64,000 bases of DNA from positions 5,576,001 to 5,640,000 of the forward strand of contig NZ_PHHE01000001.1 in the NCBI RefSeq assembly GCF_002813455.1. Direction: 5' to 3'. The position numbers and the translations under genes are program-made. Below are positions 33,954 to 44,117 of the stretch, piece by piece (position 1 is the stretch's first letter; each line of letters starts with the position of its first letter). Source of the stretch: Pseudomonas baetica (GTDB lineage: Bacteria > Pseudomonadota > Gammaproteobacteria > Pseudomonadales > Pseudomonadaceae). The notes below the pieces were generated by a model. It searched no databases, had not been told where the DNA came from, and worked only from the letters and a program-made list of their open reading frames with translations.

Positions 33954-35435
33954 TCAGAGTTTCAACTGCCCGATTGCCTTGCTCAATTCCCCGGCCAACG
34001 TCGCCAACTCATTACTGGTGGTCGCCGAATCCACCGTCTGCTGCACCGTGTTCTCGGTCACATCGCGAATACTCACCACTGCGCGATTCATCTCCTCGGC
34101 CACCTGACTCTGCTGTTCCGCCGCCACAGCAATCTGCGTGTTGCTCTCACGCATCTGCGCCACTGCCCCAGTGATTTCCGCCAACGCCTCGCCAGCCTCC
34201 TGCGCCTGCTGCACGCAGTCGTCGGCCTTATAGGAACTCTCCTGCATGAAATCCACCGCATCGCGCGTGCCAGCCTGCAACGCCGACACCATGCTGGTGA
34301 TCTCATCGGTCGAGGTCTGCACGCGCTTGGCGAGGTTGCGCACTTCATCAGCAACCACCGCAAAACCGCGACCCATCTCACCGGCCCGCGCCGCTTCAAT
34401 GGCGGCGTTCAACGCCAGCAGATTGGTTTGCTCGGCGATGCTGTGGATCACGCTGACCACGCCGTTGATCTTCTGACTGTCTTCGGCCAGACGCTGGATC
34501 ATCTCGGCGGTCTGCTGCACGCCGCTGGACAGCCCGGCAATCGAAAGCTGCACCCGCGCGACCACCTGCTGACCGCTGCCGGCCAGGCCGTCGGCAGTCT
34601 GTGACAAATCGCGGGTGGCGCCGGCGTGTTGGGCGATGTGGTAAACCGTGGCGGTCATTTCGTTGATCGCGGTGGCGGCCTGGTCGGTTTCGCTTTGCTG
34701 GCCGAGCATGCCGTGGCGCACTTCGTTCATGCTCGATGCCAGGCGTGCAGCGCCGACATCCAGCTGCCGTGCGGTGTTGGCGACGGTGGTGACCACGCGT
34801 TGATAGCCGGCCTGCATGGCGTTGAACGCATTGGCCATCTGCCCGACCTCATCCTTGCCGACCAGCGGGACACGGGCGCAGAGGTCGCCGCTTTTTTCAA
34901 CGTGCAACATCACGTCTTTCAACGTGTTGAGCTGGCTGAGCAGGAAACGGATCAGCAGTTGTGAAGCACAGAGCATCGCCAGCATCAGGATGAACACCGC
35001 CACCGCGTAGTTGGCGAAACGCTCGCCAAACACTTGCGTCAGGCTTGGCCCATAGGCGATGATGGCGACTTTTTGGCCGTCGGCACGGCTGAACACTTCG
35101 GCGCCCATCAGCGGGTTTTCGCCGAATACTGGCAGGTGATTGATTTCGTTCCAGCCGTTGCTGTCGGTGATCTCCAGCAGCGGTTGATCGTTGAGGCGTG
35201 GGGCTTCGCCGCGTTTGAAGGTCAGCACCTGTTCAGTCTTGGGCAGCGCCTGCCCGGCCGGCCAGGCCTTGAGCAGTTGTGCCTGGGCTTGCGCCGACGC
35301 TTGTGAGGCGTGACTGCGGGCCTGCTGTTCGAGCTGTACGGCATACAGCACCAGCAGCAGGGTAGTGACGAAGGCGACCGCATTGACCGCCCAGAATTTG
35401 TATTTCAGCGAGATATTGCTAAGCCAGGCACCCAT
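33954..35435 (-). CDS. Methyl-accepting chemotaxis protein
   Basis: A 493-residue transmembrane receptor. Helix 1 ([20 protein letters not shown]) and helix 2 ([19 protein letters not shown]) bracket a ~110-residue periplasmic domain; a HAMP domain ([12 protein letters not shown]... [13 protein letters not shown]) and a cytoplasmic signalling domain follow, with the hairpin tip [20 protein letters not shown] and [15 protein letters not shown]. It feeds the CheA/CheW chemotaxis pathway; ligand unknown. ATG 35435 is chosen from the conserved [15 protein letters not shown] start; the RBS is poor, and ATG 35465 is possible. Confidence 0.93.
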   Translation of the reverse strand: MGAWLSNISLKYKFWAVNAVAFVTTLLLVLYAVQLEQQARSHASQASAQAQAQLLKAWPAGQALPKTEQVLTFKRGEAPRLNDQPLLEITDSNGWNEINHLPVFGENPLMGAEVFSRADGQKVAIIAYGPSLTQVFGERFANYAVAVFILMLAMLCASQLLIRFLLSQLNTLKDVMLHVEKSGDLCARVPLVGKDEVGQMANAFNAMQAGYQRVVTTVANTARQLDVGAARLASSMNEVRHGMLGQQSETDQAATAINEMTATVYHIAQHAGATRDLSQTADGLAGSGQQVVARVQLSIAGLSSGVQQTAEMIQRLAEDSQKINGVVSVIHSIAEQTNLLALNAAIEAARAGEMGRGFAVVADEVRNLAKRVQTSTDEITSMVSALQAGTRDAVDFMQESSYKADDCVQQAQEAGEALAEITGAVAQMRESNTQIAVAAEQQSQVAEEMNRAVVSIRDVTENTVQQTVDSATTSNELATLAGELSKAIGQLKL

Positions 35436-35540
35436 GGAGGTCTTCTCTGATAGCGGAAACAGCATTGGCAAGGTGCCAGCATTGTGCCGCTATGCAGGTC
35501 TGCAGATCTTGATATGGGTCAACAGGCAACACTGCAAACC

Positions 35541-35638
35541 CCCTGTGGGAGCGGGCTTGCTCGCGAAGGCGGCGTGTCAGTCGATGTTTCTTTAACTGAA
35601 CCACCGCGTTCGCGAGCAAGCCCGCTCCCACAATGGGG
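35541..35638. repeat. REP palindrome pair
   Basis: CCTGTGGGAGCGGGCTTGCTCGCGAA and inverted CGCGAGCAAGCCCGCTCCCACAA, between the chemotaxis receptor gene and tatD-type gene. Confidence 0.9.
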
Positions 35639-35649
35639 TTTGTGTTGTG

Positions 35650-36456
35650 TCAGGGGAGGGGGCTCAGGTTGAAGAACGCGCGGGCACACGCGGTGGTATG
35701 CGCCGCCAGATCTTCCTCGGTTTCACCCCGATGCAGCGCCACTTCACGCAGCACTTCAGTCAGATACGCCGGTTCATTGCGCCCGTTTTTCGGCTTCGGT
35801 CGCAAGGTGCGTGGCAGCAGATAGGGCGCATCGCTTTCCAGCATCAGCCGTCCACGCTTGATTTCTTTGACCAGCGGATGCAAATGCGTGCCCCGGCGCT
35901 CGTCGCAGATCCAGCCGGTAATGCCGATGTGCAGATCCAGATCGAGGTAACTGAACAACGCCTTTTGCTCGCCGGTAAAGCAATGCACCACGGCGGCGGG
36001 CAATTGATCACGGAAGTCTTTCAGAATGTCCAGCAGGCGCTGACTGGCATCACGCTCATGCAGAAATACCGGTAATTGCAATTCGACGGCCAGCGCCAAA
36101 TGTTCTTCGAGGACTTTTTCCTGTTGCGGGCGCGGCGAGAAGTCACGATTGAAGTCCAAGCCGCATTCACCCACCGCCACCACGTTCGATTCGTTGAGCA
36201 AACTGCGCAGACGTCGGGCGCTGTCTGCGTTCCAGTCGCTGGCCGAATGGGGGTGGATCCCGGCGGTGGCGAACAGTCGTTGGCCGCTCTCATCCAGTTG
36301 CTGGCATAGCTCAAGCGCCTGTTCGCTGCCCTCGACGCTGGTGCCGGTCAGCACCAGTTGGCAGACCCCGGCGGCGTAGGCGCGGTCGAGTACGGCCTGG
36401 TGTTTGTCGGCGAAACTTGGGTTGGTCAGGTTGACGCCGATATCGATGAGTTGCAT
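35650..36456 (-). CDS. TatD-family metal-dependent hydrolase/DNase
   Basis: A 268-residue TIM-barrel amidohydrolase. Metal ligands are visible in order: IDIGVNLT (the usual HxH is replaced by IGVN as in this TatD subgroup), [33 protein letters not shown] and [10 protein letters not shown]. TatD proteins act as 3'-5' DNases in DNA repair or quality control. ATG 36456 after GAGGTAGCAACC. The upstream gap to the divergent transglycosylase gene is 236 bp. Confidence 0.88.
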   Translation of the reverse strand: MQLIDIGVNLTNPSFADKHQAVLDRAYAAGVCQLVLTGTSVEGSEQALELCQQLDESGQRLFATAGIHPHSASDWNADSARRLRSLLNESNVVAVGECGLDFNRDFSPRPQQEKVLEEHLALAVELQLPVFLHERDASQRLLDILKDFRDQLPAAVVHCFTGEQKALFSYLDLDLHIGITGWICDERRGTHLHPLVKEIKRGRLMLESDAPYLLPRTLRPKPKNGRNEPAYLTEVLREVALHRGETEEDLAAHTTACARAFFNLSPLP

Positions 36457-36692
36457 GGTTGCTACCTCGGGCCGAAGGCCGGGAAGCATACCAGAGCTGT
36501 AGATTCATAAGAAAAGCCAAGAACTACAACGACTTATGATTGTCTGTTGAGGCCGCGAGACCGCTGGTGTTGGCGCAAAAGCCATCATTGTGCCAGTCTC
36601 TCGCACTTTACCAGCGCTCCAGGCGCTCTGTTTTCGTCGGTGATGTCGACCGCTCAGCGGTGATTTCGCCCCGTATTCTTTCCGGAGAGTGG

Positions 36693-38114
36693 ATGCATCG
36701 TCCCTCGGTGTTGTTGCTGTTGTGTGGATCGCTGCTGCTGCCGATGACGGCGGTTGCGCGCCTGCCCGGGCCGCTGCAAGCCGTGCCGGCGGCGAAAGTG
36801 CGCGATCTGTCGGAGATTCGCAGCAGTCGCGTGCTGCGGGTGCTGGTCAACCAGAGCCGCAACAGCTCCGGCGAAGTCCAGGGCCAGGCCATCGGCGTCG
36901 AATATCATCGCCTGCGCGCCTTCGAGCAATACCTCAACGGTCACGCCCGTGACGGCCAGGAAATCACCCTCAAGATCATTCCCAAAGCCAAGGATCAACT
37001 GCTCGGCGCGTTGCAACGCGGCGAGGCGGATCTGGTCGCGCCTGGCGAGTTGCTGGAGCTGCAACCGGGCCATGCGGTGGCCAGCAGTTCGCCGATCGCC
37101 AGCAACGTGCCGTTGATGCTGGTCGGCATCAAGGGCGAGCGGCGCTACACCAAGGTCGAGCAACTTTCCGGGAAAACCCTCGCGTTGCCGACCGGCAGTG
37201 CAGCAGGAGAGGCGGTCAGCCAGATCAACCAGAAACTTGCCTTGCACAAACTGGCACCGATCAAGATCGAATGGGTCGATCCGACGCTGGCAGTCGAAGA
37301 CGTGCTGGAAATGGTTCAGGGCGGGATCTTCCACCTGACCATCGTTGAGCAACCGATTGCTGAGCGCTGGGGCAAGATCCTGCCGAAGCTGCGCTTCGAT
37401 CGGCAAGTGATGATCAGCGAGCCGGGCGAGGAATATTGGTTTGTGCGCCGCGATGCCTCGATGCTGCGGGCGAGCATCGATCGCTTCCTGACCGGGTACA
37501 AGAAACCCTCGAACGAAGACGCGGCGTTTCTGCGCATTTATCGGCGTCTCTATCAAGTTCACTATCCATTGGCCAAGGCCGACCGTCAGCGCCTGGAGAA
37601 ACTACGCCCGACCCTGCAAAAACACGCCCAGGCGCAAAACATGGACTGGCTGAACCTGGCCGCGCTGGCGTTCAAGGAATCGGCCCTGCAACCCAATGCG
37701 CGCAGCGGCAGTGGCCCGACCGGTTTGATGCAGATCACCCCGTCCGCCGCGCAACGGGTCGGCGTCAACAATATCCAGAATCTCGATGCGAATGTGCAGG
37801 CCGGGGCCAAGTACCTGGCGATGATCCGCCGCAAATTCTTCAATAGCCCCAAGCTCAATGAGCGCGAACGCATGGCCTTCACGCTGGCGGCCTACAACAT
37901 CGGCCCGGAGCGGGTGCAAGGTATGCGCGCCGAAGCCCGGCGCCGTGGGCTGAATCCCAATCAGTGGTTCTTTCAGGTTGAGCGCATCGCCATGGAGCAG
38001 GTGGGAATGGGCGCCGTCAGCTATGTTAATAGCGTGAACAAGTATTACTTGGCGTTCGACCGGGAGCGGGAGTCGTTGGAGCCCGGTGGACAGAAAGTTG
38101 TCTCACGCAAATGA
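36693..38114 (+). CDS. MltF-type lytic transglycosylase
   Basis: A 473-residue exported protein: signal peptide (RPSVLLLLCGSLLLPMTAVA), a solute-binding-protein-like domain (~45-290, VLRVLVNQSRNSS to ERWGKILPKLRFD), then an SLT domain with the catalytic glutamate in LAALAFKESAL, followed by SGSGPTGLMQITPSAA and LAAYNIGPERVQ. This order is that of MltF, which cleaves peptidoglycan glycan strands. ATG 36693 has GGAGAG; the longer open frame upstream has no RBS and lacks a signal at its start. Confidence 0.9.
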   Translation: MHRPSVLLLLCGSLLLPMTAVARLPGPLQAVPAAKVRDLSEIRSSRVLRVLVNQSRNSSGEVQGQAIGVEYHRLRAFEQYLNGHARDGQEITLKIIPKAKDQLLGALQRGEADLVAPGELLELQPGHAVASSSPIASNVPLMLVGIKGERRYTKVEQLSGKTLALPTGSAAGEAVSQINQKLALHKLAPIKIEWVDPTLAVEDVLEMVQGGIFHLTIVEQPIAERWGKILPKLRFDRQVMISEPGEEYWFVRRDASMLRASIDRFLTGYKKPSNEDAAFLRIYRRLYQVHYPLAKADRQRLEKLRPTLQKHAQAQNMDWLNLAALAFKESALQPNARSGSGPTGLMQITPSAAQRVGVNNIQNLDANVQAGAKYLAMIRRKFFNSPKLNERERMAFTLAAYNIGPERVQGMRAEARRRGLNPNQWFFQVERIAMEQVGMGAVSYVNSVNKYYLAFDRERESLEPGGQKVVSRK

Positions 38115-38221
38115 TCAGATAAATTGATTGTTATAGCGGGATTTTTGCGCTTTTAACATGAGAATAACTGATTAATATGGCGGCCAACCACACACACTTC
38201 TCGCAAAACAAGGAATGCACC

Positions 38222-38656
38222 ATGAGCTCTCTGATCAACAAGGTACTGTTCACCCGCGCCGGTTACGGTCTGACCATCCTGCGCATTGCTGTCGGCGTGA
38301 TCTTCGCCGCCCACGGCTCGCAGAAGCTCTTCGGCCTGTTCGGCGGTTACGGTCTGGCCGGCACCGCGCAGTACATGGAAAGCCTGGGACTGACACCGGG
38401 GTATCTGATGGCCACACTGGCCGGCGGCATCGAGTTCTTCGCCGGTCTGGCCTTGATCATCGGCCTGCTGGTGCGCCCGGCAGCATTGGGTTTGACCGTC
38501 CTGTCGCTGGTGGCGATCTTCACCGTGCACATCAGCAACGGCCTGTTCATGGCCAACAACGGTTACGAGTTCGCCTTGGCTTTGCTCGGTGGCAGCCTAG
38601 CGGTGCTGATCGAAGGCGCCGGCAAACTTTCGGTGGACCGCGCCATCGCCGGTTGA
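38222..38656 (+). CDS. DoxX-family membrane protein
   Basis: A 144-residue protein with four hydrophobic segments, starting with LTILRIAVGVIFAAHGSQKLFG, the standard DoxX entry, and containing GGIEFFAGLALIIGLLVRPAAL. DoxX relatives take part in redox or thiol stress at the membrane, but the role of this copy is not known. ATG 38222 after AAGGAATGCACC. Confidence 0.85.
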   Translation: MSSLINKVLFTRAGYGLTILRIAVGVIFAAHGSQKLFGLFGGYGLAGTAQYMESLGLTPGYLMATLAGGIEFFAGLALIIGLLVRPAALGLTVLSLVAIFTVHISNGLFMANNGYEFALALLGGSLAVLIEGAGKLSVDRAIAG

Positions 38657-38672
38657 CCGCTCTGGCTCAAGC

Positions 38673-38699
38673 AAAGGCCCGCATTGTCGGGCCTTTTTT
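38673..38699 (+). terminator. Rho-independent terminator after the DoxX gene
   Basis: AAAGGCCCG and CGGGCCTTT form a 9-bp stem with a six-base loop, followed by TTTTG. Confidence 0.85.
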
Positions 38700-38713
38700 G
38701 TTGGCGCTGATTC

Positions 38714-38902
38714 TTGACACTGATCGGTCACGTTCTCTAGGATGTTGCTCATGCGCCGATTTAAACAGCTACTTGCGGGGCGCCAGGTGACTTCAACAGT
38801 TGCCGTCAGAAGCCGGAACAGGGCTTCGAAATACCGCTAAAGCGCTGGTTCGGTGTTGCCTCTCACCTGCCATGCAGACTTTTGAGGCAGAGACACGACA
38901 CG
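38714..38902 (+). promoter_or_regulatory. Sigma70-type promoter and ~150-nt structured leader
   Basis: TTGACA (38714-38719) and TAGGAT (38738-38743) are spaced 18 bp, so the transcript should start near 38750 and run ~150 nt before the ATG at 38903. The leader can fold into several hairpins: GCGCC (38753-38757) with GGCGC (38778-38782), GAAGCC with GGCTTC (~38809-38827), and ACCG (38833-38836) with CGGT (38851-38854). No known riboswitch is recognised. Confidence 0.55.
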
Positions 38903-39211
38903 ATGAATGCACTACGCCCTCCAGCACGTCCCGCGCCGATCACGGCACATATCACCCAGCGCAACCCGAAAATCCTGCTTGGCGGCAAACATCAGCCGAC
39001 GCTATTGCGTTATCTGGATGGCTGGCCACGTCGCAGCGGTGGTCCTGCTGCGTTCCTGATTCAGTTTGTCGAAGATGGCGAGTCACTGGCGCGGTTTGCC
39101 AATGACAGTTTTGACCTGGCCGTGATTCAGGCACCGAGCGCGGAAGATGCGCCGGAAATGATCAAACAACTGACCCGCGTGGCGCGCCAAGGCTTGATCA
39201 CTCGCCGCTGA
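38903..39211 (+). CDS. Conserved-looking protein of unknown function
   Basis: A 102-residue soluble protein. The first ~30 residues are proline/basic-rich; the rest has alternating strands and helices, including PAAFLIQFVEDGESLARF and FDLAVIQAPSAEDAPEMIKQL. The FDLAVIQ block followed by an amphipathic helix and RVARQGLI resembles the C-terminal third of class I methyltransferases, but there is no SAM-binding motif, so I assign no function. It is the only gene behind the long leader and ends 6 bp before the convergent greB stop. The RBS for ATG 38903 is weak. Confidence 0.65.
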   Translation: MNALRPPARPAPITAHITQRNPKILLGGKHQPTLLRYLDGWPRRSGGPAAFLIQFVEDGESLARFANDSFDLAVIQAPSAEDAPEMIKQLTRVARQGLITRR

Positions 39212-39217
39212 TACGGT

Positions 39218-39715
39218 TTACGGATAGTCGATGGCGACGATGTAAACGAATTGCTCACCGGTTGGCGTCTGCACCCGCACTTCGGCGTCCAGCGCCTTGC
39301 CGATCAAGGCCCGGGCCAGTGGCGAATCAATGCTGATCAGACCCAGTTTCAGATCCAGTTCATCCGGGCCGACGATGCGGTAGCGCGATTGCTTGCCGTC
39401 TTCGTCTTCGATGGTCACCCACGCACCGAAGTAGACCTTGTTCGGATCGCTGGGTTTTTCGCTGACAACCTTGAGCGCTTCCAGGCGTTTGGTGAGAAAG
39501 CGCACACGGCTGTCGATCTCGCGCAGCATCTTTTTGCCGTAGGTGTACTCGGCGTTTTCCGAGCGATCACCTTGCGCCGCCGCCTCGCTGACCGACTGCG
39601 TCACCTGCGGGCGACGCACATGCCACAGCTCATGGAATTCGGCACGCATCCGCGCTTCACCTTCAGGGGTGATCAGCGCGGTGCCGGCGGTGCGGGGAGG
39701 GCGATAACGGCTCAT
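39218..39715 (-). CDS. greB: Transcription elongation factor GreB
   Basis: A 165-residue Gre factor: N-terminal coiled coil with the acidic tip region [19 protein letters not shown], then the C-terminal FKBP-like domain ending [21 protein letters not shown]. It stimulates RNA cleavage by stalled RNA polymerase. GreB rather than GreA by the extended basic N-terminal start [14 protein letters not shown] and the E-Y-T-Y-GKK motif. ATG 39715 after GTTGCC; the RBS is weak (AAGAAGTTGCC). Confidence 0.93.
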   Translation of the reverse strand: MSRYRPPRTAGTALITPEGEARMRAEFHELWHVRRPQVTQSVSEAAAQGDRSENAEYTYGKKMLREIDSRVRFLTKRLEALKVVSEKPSDPNKVYFGAWVTIEDEDGKQSRYRIVGPDELDLKLGLISIDSPLARALIGKALDAEVRVQTPTGEQFVYIVAIDYP

Positions 39716-39749
39716 GGCAACTTCTTGTGAGAGAGACGACTGAAGTCTA

Positions 39750-42254
39750 TCAACCCTCGCGCAACACTGTCAGCGGACTTGCGTTGAGCGCCCGGCGCGT
39801 GCCGAACACACCGGCACCACCGATCAGTGCAGCGCCAAGCAGCGGCAGCACCAGCAGCCACGGATGCGGATGCCACGGCAGATCGAAGGCGTAGCGATAC
39901 AGCACCAGACTCACCACTTCCGAACCGATGGCCGCCAGCAAACCGCTGACCGCACCGAGCAGGCCGAACTCGATTCGCCGCGCCTTGATCAGCAACTGCC
40001 GCTCCGCACCCAGCGCACGCAACAGCGCGCCTTGGCGAATGCGTTCATCCAGGGTTGCCTGCAAGCCGGAGAACAGCACGGCCATGCCCGCCGCCAAAAC
40101 AAACAACAACACATATTCTACGGCCAGGGTGACCTGGGCGAGGATGCTGCGCAGTTGCTCAAGCAGCGCTTCGACCTGCAGGATGGTCACCGCCGGAAAG
40201 GCGCGCGACAACTCGACGATCTGCTGGTCGTGACCCGGGGCCAGATAGAAACTGGTCAGGTAGGTCGCCGGCAAGTCCTTCAGGGTGCCCGGCTGGAAGA
40301 TCATGAAGAAGTTTGGCTGGAAGTTGTCCCAGTTGATCTCGCGCAGGCTGGTGACTTTGGCTTCACGGTTGACTCCGCCGACGCTGAACACCATGTGATC
40401 GCCGAGTTTGAGTTTCAGGCTCTCGGCGACTTTGCCTTCCACCGACACACCCGGGATTTCGTCCGACGGTTGCTCGCTCCACCACACGCCGGAAGTGAGT
40501 TTATTGCCAGCGGGCAAGTCAGCGGCCCAAGTCAGGCTCAGGTCGCGTTGCACCGCGCGGTCACCGGCGGAATCCTTGCTGACGATTTGCTGCACGGGGT
40601 CGCCGTTGATGCTGATCAACCGGCCCGGCACCACTGGATACAACGGCGCCGCTTGCGCCGAGACTTTGATCAGGTGATCGGTGAAGGCCTGTTTGTCCGC
40701 CGGCAGGATGTTCAGAGCAAAGTAGTTCGGCGCGTTTTTCGGCAACTGGTTCTGCCAGGTATCCAGCAGTTCACCACGCAGCAGCGCGATCAATGCCATC
40801 GACAGCAGGATCAGCCCAAATGCCAATGATTGGCCGGCAGCCGCCAACGGATGGCGCAACAATTGGCCGAGGCCAAGGCGCCACGGCAGCGACGCACGGG
40901 CCAGCAGGCGGCGCAAACTGTTCAGCAGCAACAGCAGCAGTCCGCCAAGGATGACGGCTGCGACGACTCCGCCGCCGAGCAGGGCGAACGTCAGCAGCAG
41001 ATCAAGACTTAGACGCCACATGATCAGACCGAGGGCGCCTAATGCGGCGCCATAAACCATCCAGGTGCTCGATGGAATGGGCAGCATGTCACGGCGCAGC
41101 ACACGCAGCGGTGGGACACGACCCAGCGCGGCGAGCGGCGGCAGGGCGAAGCCTGCCAGTGCCACCAGTCCGGTGCCAATTCCGGCGATCGCCGGGAACA
41201 GGCCACCCGGCGGGACATCGCTTGGCAGCAGGTCATGCAACAACGCAAACAAACCCAACTGCGCCAGCCAGCCAAGCAGCGCGCCGCTGAGACTGGCGAG
41301 CAGGCCCAGTACGGTCAACTGCACACTGAACAGCAGCATGGTTTCCTGGCGTGACAAACCGAGGCAGCGCAGCAGGGCGCTGGCATCGAAACGGCGGCTG
41401 GCGAAGCGGTTGGCTGACAGCGCCACAGCCACCCCGGCCAACAACACCGCGACCAGACTGGCCATGTTCAGATAACGCTCGGCCTTGCCCAGCGCACCGC
41501 CAATCTGCCGGTTGCCGTCGCGAGCGTCTTGAATGCGCTGATTCGCCGCCAGTCCCGGTTTGATCAGTTGCCGATAGGTTTCCAGCGCTTGTGCTTCGCC
41601 GCGCCACAGCTCTCGATAGCTCACCCGGCTGCCGGGTTGCACCACTCCAGTGGCAGCGAGGTCATCGAGGTTGATCATGACCCGTGGCGTCAGGCTATAA
41701 AAGTTGCCGGCACGATCCGGCTCATAGGTCAGCACCCGCGCCAGCTTCAGGGTTTTCATGCCGACATCGATGCTGTCGCCGATTTTCAGATCCAGTGCGG
41801 AGAGCAGGCGTGCCTCGACCCAGGCTTCGCCCGGTTGCGGTTCGCCGCCGGTTTCTTCAGTGGCGAAAGGTGCGGGTGCACTCTTCAGTTCGCCGCGTAA
41901 GGGATAGGCGCGGTCAACCGCTTTGATACTCGACAACTGTATGCCGTTGTCGGTGGCGATGACGCTGGAGAACTCCACCACTTGCGCATGATTCAGGCGC
42001 AATTCGGTGCCGCTCCTGATCTGTTCCTCACGGGCCGGCGAGCTGCCTTCCAGCACCAGATCGGCGCCGAGAAACTCGGTGGCGCGCAACATCATTGCGC
42101 CGTTGAGACGGGCGCCGAAGTAGCCGATGGCAGTGCTTGCCGCCACCGCCACAACCAATGCAAAGAACAGCACCCGCAGTTCCCCGGCGCGGGCATCGCG
42201 CAGCAGTTGGCGAATGGCGAGGCTGAACAGGCGCAACAGCGGCAAGCGTGCCAT
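39750..42254 (-). CDS. ybbP: YbbP-type ABC transporter permease (FtsX/MacB fold)
   Basis: An 834-residue inner-membrane protein with two FtsX-like permease cores (around 250-400 and 700-830), the first helix [20 protein letters not shown], and two large periplasmic parts. Size and order match YbbP, partner of YbbA; substrate unknown, with lipid-related traffic suggested by the neighbouring tesA. ATG 42254 overlaps the ybbA stop (ATGA), which settles the start against a TTG three bases earlier. Confidence 0.88.
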   Translation of the reverse strand: MARLPLLRLFSLAIRQLLRDARAGELRVLFFALVVAVAASTAIGYFGARLNGAMMLRATEFLGADLVLEGSSPAREEQIRSGTELRLNHAQVVEFSSVIATDNGIQLSSIKAVDRAYPLRGELKSAPAPFATEETGGEPQPGEAWVEARLLSALDLKIGDSIDVGMKTLKLARVLTYEPDRAGNFYSLTPRVMINLDDLAATGVVQPGSRVSYRELWRGEAQALETYRQLIKPGLAANQRIQDARDGNRQIGGALGKAERYLNMASLVAVLLAGVAVALSANRFASRRFDASALLRCLGLSRQETMLLFSVQLTVLGLLASLSGALLGWLAQLGLFALLHDLLPSDVPPGGLFPAIAGIGTGLVALAGFALPPLAALGRVPPLRVLRRDMLPIPSSTWMVYGAALGALGLIMWRLSLDLLLTFALLGGGVVAAVILGGLLLLLLNSLRRLLARASLPWRLGLGQLLRHPLAAAGQSLAFGLILLSMALIALLRGELLDTWQNQLPKNAPNYFALNILPADKQAFTDHLIKVSAQAAPLYPVVPGRLISINGDPVQQIVSKDSAGDRAVQRDLSLTWAADLPAGNKLTSGVWWSEQPSDEIPGVSVEGKVAESLKLKLGDHMVFSVGGVNREAKVTSLREINWDNFQPNFFMIFQPGTLKDLPATYLTSFYLAPGHDQQIVELSRAFPAVTILQVEALLEQLRSILAQVTLAVEYVLLFVLAAGMAVLFSGLQATLDERIRQGALLRALGAERQLLIKARRIEFGLLGAVSGLLAAIGSEVVSLVLYRYAFDLPWHPHPWLLVLPLLGAALIGGAGVFGTRRALNASPLTVLREG

Positions 42255-42937
42255 CAAGGCTCCAGAGGGGCGACCAACAGCCCGGCTTCAAGACGGATCA
42301 GGCGCCGGCAGCGATGGGCCAGGCGTTCGTCGTGGGTCACCAGCACCAGGGTGGTGCCGCGTTCCTTGTTCAATTCGAACAGCAAGTCGCTGATGCGCTC
42401 GCCGGTGTGGCTGTCGAGGTTGCCGGTGGGTTCGTCGGCGAACAACACATCAGGTTCGGCGGCAAATGCCCGGGCAATCGCTACGCGTTGTTGTTCGCCA
42501 CCGGAGAGCTGACGCGGTGAATGCGTCAGGCGCTGGCCGAGGCCGACCCGTTGCAGCAATTGGGTGGCACGCTCGCGGGCGTCTTTGCGGCCATCGAGTT
42601 CCAGCGGCAGCATGACGTTTTCCAGCGCGTTGAGGCTGTCGAGCAATTGGAACGATTGGAAGACGAAACCGACATGTTCGGCACGGATGCGCGCACGCTG
42701 GTCTTCGTCAAGATTGCTCAGGCCTTGGCCGGCGAGGGTGACTTCGCCGCTGCTCGGCAGGTCGAGGCCGGCGAGCAGGCCGAGCAGGGTGGATTTGCCG
42801 GAACCGGACGCGCCGACGATAGCGAGGCTGTCGCCCTTGTTCAGTTCCAGGCTGAGTTCGTGCAGGATAGTCAGTTCACCTTCCGCGCTGGGAACCACTT
42901 TGCTGAGGTTCTTCGCGGTGAGAATGCTTGCGCCCAT
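42254..42937 (-). CDS. ybbA: YbbA-type ABC transporter ATP-binding protein
   Basis: A 227-residue ATPase of the LolD/MacB type: Walker A GASGSGKST near residue 44, Q-loop FVFQSFQLL, signature LSGGEQQRVAIARA, Walker B VLFADEPTGNLD, switch histidine LVTHD. ATG 42937 is 10 bp from the divergent tesA ATG, the same arrangement as tesA-ybbA in E. coli; a much longer open frame upstream runs through tesA on the other strand and is rejected. Confidence 0.92.
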   Translation of the reverse strand: MGASILTAKNLSKVVPSAEGELTILHELSLELNKGDSLAIVGASGSGKSTLLGLLAGLDLPSSGEVTLAGQGLSNLDEDQRARIRAEHVGFVFQSFQLLDSLNALENVMLPLELDGRKDARERATQLLQRVGLGQRLTHSPRQLSGGEQQRVAIARAFAAEPDVLFADEPTGNLDSHTGERISDLLFELNKERGTTLVLVTHDERLAHRCRRLIRLEAGLLVAPLEP

Positions 42938-42947
42938 GGAGAATCCG

Positions 42948-43553
42948 ATGCGTGTGTGGTTTTTGAGTGCTGGCCTGGCCTTGATGTGCATGGCCCAGAA
43001 CGCAGCGGCGGGTACTGTCCTGATCGTTGGCGATAGTATCAGCGCCGGTTTCGGACTGGATACCCGCTTGGGATGGGTATCGCTGCTCGAACAACGGCTC
43101 AAACAGGAGGGTTTCGACGATAAAGTGGTCAACGCCTCCATCAGTGGCGACACCAGTGCCGGAGGCCAGGCGCGCCTGCCGGCGCTGCTTGCAGAGCATA
43201 AGCCTGAGCTGGTCATCCTCGAATTGGGAGGCAATGACGGCCTGCGCGGAATGCCGCCAGCTCAATTGCAACAAAACCTTGCGGCGATGATCGACAGCTC
43301 CCGCGAAACGGGGGCCAAGGTGTTGTTGCTCGGCATGCAATTGCCGCCCAACTACGGCAAGCGTTACACCGATGCTTTCGCCGAGGTCTACGGCAAGCTC
43401 GCCGACGATAAAAAGATCCCGCTGGTGCCGTTTTTCCTCGACGGCGTGGGCGGCCATCCGGACTTGATGCAGGCCGATGGTCTGCACCCGGCGGCAGGGG
43501 CTCAGGGCAAGTTGCTGGAAAATGTCTGGCCGACGCTAAAACCGCTGTTATGA
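42948..43553 (+). CDS. tesA: TesA, acyl-CoA thioesterase I/lysophospholipase (arylesterase)
   Basis: A 201-residue periplasmic SGNH hydrolase. Signal peptide WFLSAGLALMCMAQNAAAG; nucleophile Ser30 in VGDSIS; oxyanion glycine and asparagine in ISGDTSAGG and ELGGNDGLRG; catalytic Asp and His in MQADGLHPAAGAQ. It cleaves acyl thioesters and esters. Divergent from ybbA with only 10 bp between start codons, so both promoters must lie inside the opposite genes. Confidence 0.94.
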   Translation: MRVWFLSAGLALMCMAQNAAAGTVLIVGDSISAGFGLDTRLGWVSLLEQRLKQEGFDDKVVNASISGDTSAGGQARLPALLAEHKPELVILELGGNDGLRGMPPAQLQQNLAAMIDSSRETGAKVLLLGMQLPPNYGKRYTDAFAEVYGKLADDKKIPLVPFFLDGVGGHPDLMQADGLHPAAGAQGKLLENVWPTLKPLL

Positions 43554-43610
43554 GGCTTTTCTAGTGGCAGGCTTTCGGCTAATGTGGCGCCCCCTTATTT
43601 GGAGCCCCCG

Positions 43611-43904
43611 ATGCCGCGTTCTGCCTGGTCCCTGTTTGCCTACCAACTGATCGAGCCTGACGAGCAGCTGGATCTGTTCGCCTGCCAGGAAGTGCGGGTG
43701 CATCTGGTGACCCGTCAACTCGAATTGGGCGGCTCGGCCGACCGCACCCTGTGCGGCAGTCTGCTGCCGGCGCAGCCGCGCTGGTCGAGCGTGGATCGCC
43801 GGGTGTTTCAGGATCAGCGCCTGTGCTCGTTGTGCCGGGCGATTCTGGAGTCGCAGAAGCGTGGGACTTCGCCGATCTGGCCGGAACTGCGTTTCGAGCT
43901 CTGA
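43611..43904 (+). CDS. Conserved hypothetical protein
   Basis: A 97-residue soluble protein starting PRSAWSLFAYQLIEPDEQLD. It has four cysteines, two in LCSLCRAI (CxxC) and others in FACQEV and TLCGSLLP, so metal binding is possible but not shown. ATG 43611 has GGAG upstream. It follows tesA by 57 bp on the same strand. I do not recognise a family function. Confidence 0.7.
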   Translation: MPRSAWSLFAYQLIEPDEQLDLFACQEVRVHLVTRQLELGGSADRTLCGSLLPAQPRWSSVDRRVFQDQRLCSLCRAILESQKRGTSPIWPELRFEL

Positions 43905-43906
43905 CT

Positions 43907-44010
43907 TTGTGGGAGCGGGCTTGCTCGCGAATGCGGTATTTCAGTCGCAGTAATGTTGACTGACACGGCCCCTTCGCGAGCAAGTCGAATCGTCGCACCG
44001 CCGCTCCCAC
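43907..44010. repeat. REP pair with an altered second arm
   Basis: First arm TTGTGGGAGCGGGCTTGCTCGCGAA is standard. The inverted arm reads CGCGAGCAAG, then TCGAATCGTCGCACCG, then CCGCTCCCAC: about 15 bases are inserted where other copies read straight through. Confidence 0.85.
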
Positions 44011-44117
44011 CCAAAGCACCTTGCATCGCCTGTTGCAGGGTGAGCTCCCCGAATTCCCGAGGCGCGGTGTACAATCGCGCTCTTATACCCTTGTTGATCA
44101 TGCGAAGGATTTTCCGG

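Noticed and set aside
42938..43234. N-terminal extension of the ybbA frame
   Set aside because: It runs through tesA on the opposite strand and adds serine-rich, non-conserved residues; the conserved ATPase begins at 42937.
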